The notes beneath the pieces were generated by a model that did not search any database, was not told the origin of the DNA, and saw only the letters and a program-made list of their open reading frames with translations. Positions 63,885 to 64,000 of a DNA stretch of 64,000 nt are shown piece by piece. Every line of letters begins with the position of its first letter. The first letter of the stretch is position 1. A program made the position numbers and the translations under genes. Source of the stretch: Paracidovorax cattleyae (GTDB taxonomy: Bacteria > Pseudomonadota > Gammaproteobacteria > Burkholderiales > Burkholderiaceae_C); NCBI RefSeq assembly GCF_900104515.1, contig NZ_FNJL01000014.1, forward strand, positions 1 through 64,000, given 5' to 3'.

Positions 63885-63968
63885 CGGCACCGGGGGGCTG
63901 TGCCGATCCCGTCCGGGGAAGATCCGGCCAAAGAAAGGCTCTCTTCCTACAGAAATGCCTGCGGGACC

Positions 63969-64000
63969 CTATGCGCCGATGCCCCAGGCGATGGCGAGGA
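63969..64000 (-). CDS. C-terminal end of a minus-strand gene
   Basis: Reading leftward from the window end gives LAIAWGIGA and TAG at 63971-63969. A small, hydrophobic, Trp/Gly-containing end suits an integral membrane protein. Only ten codons are visible, so this is a weak call. Confidence 0.3.
   Translation of the reverse strand, partial: LAIAWGIGA

Noticed and set aside
1-64000. CRISPR arrays, rRNA or tRNA genes
   Set aside because: I saw no regularly spaced repeats and no tRNA arm or rRNA sequence by eye. A tRNAscan or CRISPR search would settle this.

Overview
The window is high-GC DNA from a beta-proteobacterium, most likely a plant-associated Acidovorax/Paracidovorax (avenae/citrulli type) in the Comamonadaceae. 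The reasons are the protein families and their order (apbC near metG; gpsA-secB-grxC-rhodanese facing gpmA; coaD-rsmD-two M16 peptidases facing ftsY) and a textbook plant-inducible promoter (PIP) box of the kind read by HrpX. That assignment is inference. No rRNA, tRNA or CRISPR array was seen.

Layout. 1-310: end of an IS5-type transposase. 310-2520: an AT-rich islet of four small unknown genes, one like a polymorphic-toxin immunity protein. 2608-13490: truncated globin, FtsX-type permease, then a formate/oxalate block (DnaJ-type zinc finger protein, FdhD fusion, FdhF/YdeP oxidoreductase, chemoreceptor, OFA-family transporter) with an FNR-type palindrome in front of the transporter. 13490-20608: apbC, degenerate Mrr-like protein, patatin phospholipase, poxB, metG. 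20640-21852: a second AT-rich islet with a muramidase/LysM effector and a secreted immunity candidate. 21920-24819: lipoproteins, YitT-like membrane protein, DUF3460, scpA. 24886-31245: nadB, bioA-bioD-bioF-queE in overlapping ATGA order, queD, and a CHMI-type isomerase. 31300-33204: a PIP-box-driven pair, a CesT-like chaperone and a candidate type III effector. 33246-39094: a pabB-pabC fusion, nadA, nadC, panB, panC. 39229-45122: tiny membrane peptide, gpsA, secB, grxC, rhodanese, gpmA, S41 protease, moeB. 45238-49920: lone receiver, NarL-type regulator, CHASE3 histidine kinase, then four stress-type genes (DUF1328, DUF883, ferritin-like, BON lipoprotein). 50090-56546: metallopeptidase, coaD, rsmD, M16 pair, ftsY. 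56580-57560: fumarylacetoacetate hydrolase-family gene and the apparent broken tail of an SDR gene.

57746-63180 is the most novel part. A tight three-gene operon encodes a 1084-residue protein built on a BKACE (beta-keto acid cleavage enzyme) core with a large insertion and a roughly 530-residue C-terminal half I cannot place, an FAD/NAD(P)-binding oxidoreductase, and a TauE/SafE-type exporter. It sits behind an AT-rich promoter region with palindromes and beside the SDR remnant. It reads as an uncharacterised small-molecule pathway with its own export. The window ends with a hemerythrin-domain protein, a strong terminator and the tail of a minus-strand gene.

The two other best leads are the PIP-box chaperone/effector pair and the toxin/immunity islets. 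The rest is ordinary core metabolism: NAD (nadA, nadB, nadC), biotin, pantothenate/CoA, folate and queuosine precursor genes.
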